From contig NZ_CP108644.1 in NCBI RefSeq assembly GCF_041435495.1, positions 5,937,501-6,001,500 on the forward strand: a stretch of DNA of 64,000 bases. Reading direction: 5' to 3'. The number at the start of each line of letters is the position of its first letter. Position 1 is the stretch's first letter. Positions 59,998-64,000 of this stretch are shown in pieces. Made by a program: the position numbers and the translations under genes. The notes under the pieces are model-generated. The model was not told the DNA's origin and ran no database searches. It worked only from the letters and a program-made list of their open reading frames with translations. Source of the DNA: Streptomyces sp. NBC_01116. Its GTDB lineage: Bacteria > Actinomycetota > Actinomycetes > Streptomycetales > Streptomycetaceae.

Positions 59998-61869
59998 CTA
60001 CTGGAGGCCGCTCTTGATGGCGTTCACCAGTTCACCGTTGGTGGTGTCACCGGAGAACTCCCAGAAGAACGCGCCGCCGAGGCCCTGGTTCTTCGCCCAG
60101 GTCATCTTGGTGCCGATGGTGGCCGGGGTGTCGTAGCTCCACCAGTTGGTGCCGCAGTGCGCGTAGGCGGTGCCGGCGATGGTGCCGGTGGACGGGCAGG
60201 TGTTCTTCAGGACCTTGTAGTCCTCGTTGCCCGCCTCGTACGTGCCCGGGGCCGCGCCGGTCGCCGTGCCGCCGGGGGCGGACTGGGTGACGCCGGTCCA
60301 GCCGCGGCCGTAGAAGCCGATGCCGAGCAGCAGCTTCTTGGCCGGGACACCCTTGGCCTTCAGCTTGGCGATGGCCTCGGAGGAGGAGAAGCCGGCCTGC
60401 GGGATGCCGGTGTACGGGGTCAGCGGCGAGTGCGGGGCCGTCGGGCCCTTGGCCGCCCAGGCGCCGAAGAAGTCGTACGTCATCACGTTGTACCAGTCGA
60501 AGGACTGGGAGGCGCCGCCGTAGTCGGCAGCGTCGATCTTGCCGCCGTTGGAGCCGTCCGCGGTGATGGCGGCGGTGACCAGGTTCTTCGTGCCGAACTT
60601 CGCCCGCATGGCGTCGGCCATGGTCTTCAGCGCGGCCGGACCGCTGGTGTCACAGGTCAGACCACAGGCGTTGGGGTACTCCCAGTCGAGGTCGATGCCG
60701 TCGAAGACATCGGCCCAGCGGGGGTCCTCGACCAGGTCGTAGCAGGACTGGGCGAAGGCGGCGGGGTTCTGCACGGCCTGGCCGAAGCCGCCGGACCAGG
60801 TCCAGCCGCCGAACGACCAGAGGATCTTGATGTGCGGGTACTTGGCCTTCAGCTTGCGCAGCTGGTTGAAGTTGCCGCGCAGGGGCTGGTCCCAGGTGTC
60901 GGCGACGCCGTCGACGGACTGGTCGGCGGTGTACGCCTTGTCGTAGTCGGCGTACGAGTCACCGATGGTGCACTTGCCGTTCTGCACGTTGCCGAAGGCG
61001 TAGTTGATGTGCGTGATCTTCGCGGCCGAGCCGGACGTCACCAGGTTCTTGACGTGGTAGTTGCGCCCGTAGACGCCCCAGTTGGTGAAGTAACCCAGGT
61101 TGACCTTGTCGCCGCCGGGCTGTCCGCCACCGCCGCCGGTGGTCCGCACGGAGACGGCGCCGGAGGCCGGGCCCGTCTGGTCGGCGGTGTCCCGGGCCTG
61201 CACGGCGTAGGAGTAGTCGGTGCCGGCGGTCAGACCGGTGTTGGTGTACGTGGTGCCGGTGACCGTGGCGATCTTCGCGCCGTCCCGCAGGACGTCGTAG
61301 TTCTTGATGCCCTTGTCGTCGGTCGCCGCGCTCCAACTGAGCTTGACCGAGGTGTCGGTGACATCGCTGGTGGTCGGGGTGCCGGGCGCCGAGGGGGCGT
61401 TGTCGCCGGGGACGCTGCCACCGTCACAGGAGGCGCCGTTCAGCTTGCAGCCCGTGGGGGAGCCGGAGCCGGTGCCGTTGAAGCCGAAGCTGATGCTGGC
61501 GCCGGGCGCCACGGACCCGTTCCAGGAAAGGTTCTTGGCGGTGTAGTGGCCGCCGCTGCTGGTGAGGGTGGCGTCCCAGGCGGAGCCGGCCGTGGTGCCC
61601 GAGGGGAAGTCCCACTCGACGGTCCAGGAGGAGAGCGCGGTGGTGCCGGTGTTCTTCACCGTCCACTGGCCCTCGAAGCCGCTGCCCCAGTCCGACTTCT
61701 TGGTGTACGTCGCCGTGGCCGACGCGGCTGCCGAGGCGGGGGAGGCGAGGCCCACCATCGCGGCGAGCGGCACGACCAGTGCGGTCAGGCCCGCGACGAC
61801 CTTGGAACGGCCGCTCACGGACGGGATCCATCTGAATCTGGATCGACGTTGGGGGGTATCAGTGCTCAA
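59998..61869 (-). CDS. chiC: Secreted family-18 chitinase with CBM2 and fibronectin III domains
   Basis: 623-aa exported chitinase. The signal peptide (about 1-48) ends near SPASAAA. A CBM2-type chitin/cellulose-binding module follows (about 50-150), then a fibronectin type III domain (about 155-245), a Gly-rich linker and the GH18 catalytic domain with DGIDLDWEYP (proton-donor Glu near 395). This order matches ChiC of S. coelicolor/S. lividans. The TTG start is set by AGGAG 5-6 nt upstream. A classical chitinase promoter with 12-bp direct repeats precedes it. Confidence 0.95.
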   Translation of the reverse strand: MSTDTPQRRSRFRWIPSVSGRSKVVAGLTALVVPLAAMVGLASPASAAASATATYTKKSDWGSGFEGQWTVKNTGTTALSSWTVEWDFPSGTTAGSAWDATLTSSGGHYTAKNLSWNGSVAPGASISFGFNGTGSGSPTGCKLNGASCDGGSVPGDNAPSAPGTPTTSDVTDTSVKLSWSAATDDKGIKNYDVLRDGAKIATVTGTTYTNTGLTAGTDYSYAVQARDTADQTGPASGAVSVRTTGGGGGQPGGDKVNLGYFTNWGVYGRNYHVKNLVTSGSAAKITHINYAFGNVQNGKCTIGDSYADYDKAYTADQSVDGVADTWDQPLRGNFNQLRKLKAKYPHIKILWSFGGWTWSGGFGQAVQNPAAFAQSCYDLVEDPRWADVFDGIDLDWEYPNACGLTCDTSGPAALKTMADAMRAKFGTKNLVTAAITADGSNGGKIDAADYGGASQSFDWYNVMTYDFFGAWAAKGPTAPHSPLTPYTGIPQAGFSSSEAIAKLKAKGVPAKKLLLGIGFYGRGWTGVTQSAPGGTATGAAPGTYEAGNEDYKVLKNTCPSTGTIAGTAYAHCGTNWWSYDTPATIGTKMTWAKNQGLGGAFFWEFSGDTTNGELVNAIKSGLQ

Positions 61870-61976
61870 CGGTGCTCCTCGGGTGAGGTCCAACAAACGG
61901 GGGTGATTCGTGGACTGCAAACCCTGCGCCGCCCTGAGTACGGGTGCTCTCGTACTCACCGCAGTGTGTGACGGTG

Positions 61977-62018
61977 ACAGTAGGAAGGTCTGGACCAATC
62001 GTCAAGAGGTCTGGACCA
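61977..62018 (-). promoter_or_regulatory. chiC promoter with 12-bp direct repeats
   Basis: Minus strand: -35 TTGACG (62000-62005) and -10 TACTGT (61977-61982) with 17 bp spacing. TGGTCCAGACCT occurs twice, at 62007-62018 and 61986-61997, flanking the -35, 21 bp apart. This is the known Streptomyces chitinase repeat, close to the DasR site core. The leader is about 100 nt. Confidence 0.9.
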
Positions 62019-62022
62019 AAGA

Positions 62023-62685
62023 TCAGGACGTGGCCCGGATACCCAACTCCTGCGCCAGGACCGCCGCCTGAACCCGGCTGCGCAGCTCCAGCTTGCCCAG
62101 CAGCCTGCTGACGTGGGTCTTCACCGTGGCCTCGGCCATCGAGAGGCGGAGCGCGATCTCCGCGTTCGACAGGCCCTCGCCCAGGCACCCCAGCACCTCG
62201 CGCTCGCGCCGGGTGAGCGCGTCCAGCACCGTCGGATCCGCCGTCCCGCGGCCGGGTGCGGGGGACGCCCCCGCGAACTCCGCGATCAGCCGCCGGGTCA
62301 CGGCCGGGGCGATCAGCCCCTCGCCGCGCGCCACCGTCCGTACCGCCTCCAGCAGATCGCGGGCGTCGGTGTTCTTCAGCAGAAAGCCGGAGGCCCCCGC
62401 GCGCAGCGCCCCGAAGACGTACTCGTCCAGATCGAACGTGGTCAGCACCAGGACGTCCGCGAGCCCTTCCTCGACCACCTGCCGCGTCGCCGCCACCCCG
62501 TCGAGGCGCGGCATCTGCACGTCCATCAGCACCAGGTCCGGGCGGAGTTCACGCGCCAGGCGCACCGCCGCCTCGCCGTCCCCCGCCTCTACGACGACCT
62601 CGATGTCCGGCGCGCTGGAGAGGATCAGCACCAGCCCCGCGCGCACCGCCGCCTGGTCCTCCGCGACCAGTACCCGGATCGTCAT
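62023..62685 (-). CDS. chiR: NarL-type response regulator, probably ChiR
   Basis: 220-aa response regulator. Receiver domain (about 1-118) with the phospho-acceptor in LVLMDVQMPRLDG and Lys in FLLKNTDA. LuxR-type HTH (about 155-212) with LTRREREVLGCLGEGLSNAEIA and VKTHVSRLLGKL. Its ATG overlaps the kinase stop (ATGA). Position directly upstream of chiC fits ChiR of the S. coelicolor ChiS-ChiR system controlling chiC. Confidence 0.85.
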   Translation of the reverse strand: MTIRVLVAEDQAAVRAGLVLILSSAPDIEVVVEAGDGEAAVRLARELRPDLVLMDVQMPRLDGVAATRQVVEEGLADVLVLTTFDLDEYVFGALRAGASGFLLKNTDARDLLEAVRTVARGEGLIAPAVTRRLIAEFAGASPAPGRGTADPTVLDALTRREREVLGCLGEGLSNAEIALRLSMAEATVKTHVSRLLGKLELRSRVQAAVLAQELGIRATS

Positions 62686-63938
62686 CCCCGCATCGTCCCT
62701 TCCGTCACGGGCAGTTGAGCCCGCACCCGCCAGATCTTGGTCCCGCCGCCACCACCGTCGCTGTCGCCGTCGCCGTCGCGGTCGCTGTCGTCTCCCGGCT
62801 CGGCCCCGGCGTCGAACGTCCCGCCGAGCAGCGTCACCCGCTCCCGCATGCCCACCAGGCCCGCCCCCGAACCGGGCGCCGTGGGGCCGGGGCGGCTGCC
62901 GAACACACTGGTCACCTCGACCGTCAGCAGCTCCCCGGCCCGGCCGATCCGCACCACCACCGGGCCGGGCGCGGCGTGTTTGAGGGCGTTGGTCAGGGAC
63001 TCCTGGACGATCCGGTACGCGGCCAGCTCGACCGGCGTCGGCAGCGCCCCGGCCGCCTCCTCCCGGGTGTCCTCCAGGGTGCAGACCAGCCCGCCGGACG
63101 TCCCGTTGACGTTCGTCTGCTCGACCAGGCTGTCCAGGGCGGCGAGCGTCGGGGCCGCGGCCGGGGCCTGGTCCTCGCCGCCCTCCCGCAGCAGACCGAT
63201 CAGCCGGCGCATCTCCGACAGCCCTTCGACGCTGTTCTCGCGGATCACCTTCAGGGCGTTCCGGGAGGTGTCCGGGTCGTCGATGGACAGGGCGGCGGTG
63301 GAGTGGATCGCCACGGCGGAAAGGTGGTTGGCCACCATGTCGTGCAGCTCCCGGGCCATCCGGGCCCGCTCGGCGATCACCGCCTGCGTCCGGTCCATCT
63401 CGGCCAGCCGCGCGGTCTGTGCGGCGGCCAGCCGGGCGGCTTCGGCGGAGGTGCGGTGGGTGCGCACGCTGACGCCCGTGAGGGCGGGGACGAAGGAGAC
63501 CAGCCCGATGACCAGGCCGATCAACAGTGCCTCAGGCTTACGGAACCAGGCCAGGAAGCCGATCGTGGACGCGACGGTGATCAGGAGCGTGGCTACCGGG
63601 AGGCGGCGGGCGGCGGCCGGGGGCCCGTACAGCACGGCCGCGTACATGACGTCCGTAAACATCAGGACGGTGGCGAGGTTGCCCCAGGTGAACTGGTCCG
63701 CCACCAGCGCGAGTGTGCCGACCGTCAGTGCCGTGCGCGGGGCGGTGCGGCGCAGCAGCTCGGCCGCGGCCATGGCGGTCAGCGGTACGAGGGTGACCCA
63801 GGCCGCGGAGAAGGACCGGCCGCCCTGGGTGTGGAGGCCCAGCAGCCACAGCAGCAGCCCCCCGAGCAGCCCGGAGCAGGCCAGGGCCACCGCGTCGCGG
63901 TCGGGGCGGATCGAGGTGAGCACTTCTCCATCCAACAC
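62682..63938 (-). CDS. chiS: Sensor histidine kinase, probably ChiS
   Basis: 418-aa NarX/DegS-type kinase. The N-terminal 155 residues form about five TM helices with short loops. HisKA_3 has the phospho-acceptor in MARELHDMVANHLSAV (near 197), followed by a HATPase domain with QESLTNALKHA and GAGLVGMRERV. An acidic low-complexity insert DSDRDGDGDSDGGGGG lies near the C-terminus, encoded by an imperfect 6-bp repeat. GTG start with weak ribosome site; coupled to the regulator gene. Ligand probably a chitin breakdown signal, by analogy. Confidence 0.83.
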   Translation of the reverse strand: MLDGEVLTSIRPDRDAVALACSGLLGGLLLWLLGLHTQGGRSFSAAWVTLVPLTAMAAAELLRRTAPRTALTVGTLALVADQFTWGNLATVLMFTDVMYAAVLYGPPAAARRLPVATLLITVASTIGFLAWFRKPEALLIGLVIGLVSFVPALTGVSVRTHRTSAEAARLAAAQTARLAEMDRTQAVIAERARMARELHDMVANHLSAVAIHSTAALSIDDPDTSRNALKVIRENSVEGLSEMRRLIGLLREGGEDQAPAAAPTLAALDSLVEQTNVNGTSGGLVCTLEDTREEAAGALPTPVELAAYRIVQESLTNALKHAAPGPVVVRIGRAGELLTVEVTSVFGSRPGPTAPGSGAGLVGMRERVTLLGGTFDAGAEPGDDSDRDGDGDSDGGGGGTKIWRVRAQLPVTEGTMRG

Positions 63939-64000
63939 GCACCGCCGCCCCCGTACCTCCCTTCGCGGGCCGATCCGCGACTACATCGAAGGATGCAGTC

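Overview
This window is a stretch of Streptomyces chromosome. The evidence is very high GC with strong third-position GC bias, a conservon (cvnABCD), an actinobacterial Rho with a large Arg/Gly/Asp/Gln-rich insertion, the gene order lysA-hom-thrC-thrB-rho ... rpmE-prfA-prmC-sua5 ... atpIBEFHAGDC, and a ChiC-type chitinase beside a two-component system. It looks like conserved core chromosome, not an island: apart from one short MITE-like element I see no insertion sequence, prophage, CRISPR array or integrase.

Layout. 1-4 kb: the end of cvnA, then cvnB-C-D, a 158-bp inverted-repeat element flanked by CTAG, and a StyA-like flavin monooxygenase. 4-9.6 kb (minus strand): a secreted NlpC/P60 hydrolase, a protein-kinase-like membrane protein whose catalytic residues are all replaced and which carries a PQQ-type beta-propeller, a 95-aa protein and a TetR regulator. 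9.7-12 kb: two divergent, apparently paralogous diiron enzymes. 12-18 kb: a Pro-rich membrane protein, DUF3291 and amidase genes, a PBP2 / FtsW-RodA pair and a secreted SH3 protein. 18-23 kb (minus): a lipoprotein and sensor-kinase operon with no response regulator, then a HEAT-repeat / zinc-ribbon operon. 23.4-25.5 kb: divergent LigD-type polymerase and Ku (bacterial NHEJ). 25.7-31.3 kb: an intact Ser/Thr kinase and several unrecognised membrane or secreted proteins.

31.4-41.2 kb: tRNA-Arg(CCG), a single-domain response regulator, an ArgS paralogue without a catalytic domain (NrtL), then the aspartate-family amino-acid genes lysA, hom, thrC and thrB, and rho with a long leader. 41.4-49.7 kb: a secreted trypsin-like protease with FG-GAP repeats, an LCP cell-wall ligase, rpmE, prfA, prmC, sua5/tsaC, a low-molecular-weight phosphatase homologue without its nucleophilic Cys, and a divergent serine hydroxymethyltransferase. 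49.8-59.2 kb: a polyprenyl-phosphate sugar-phosphate transferase and the complete F1Fo ATP synthase operon. 59.3-64 kb: DUF2550, a tandem hairpin repeat, and chiC with its response regulator and sensor kinase.

The signals I think most deserve follow-up are: the pseudokinase-propeller; the tandem direct repeats between the two NHEJ genes and in front of the orphan lipoprotein-kinase operon; a set of start codons lying 6-7 nt downstream of -10-like hexamers, which predicts leaderless mRNAs; the Cys-to-Ser phosphatase; NrtL next to tRNA-Arg; the 30-bp tandem hairpin repeats with a compensatory base change; and the RNA structures in the rho and atp transcripts. All functional statements come from reading the sequence and from knowledge of the families. 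No searches were run.
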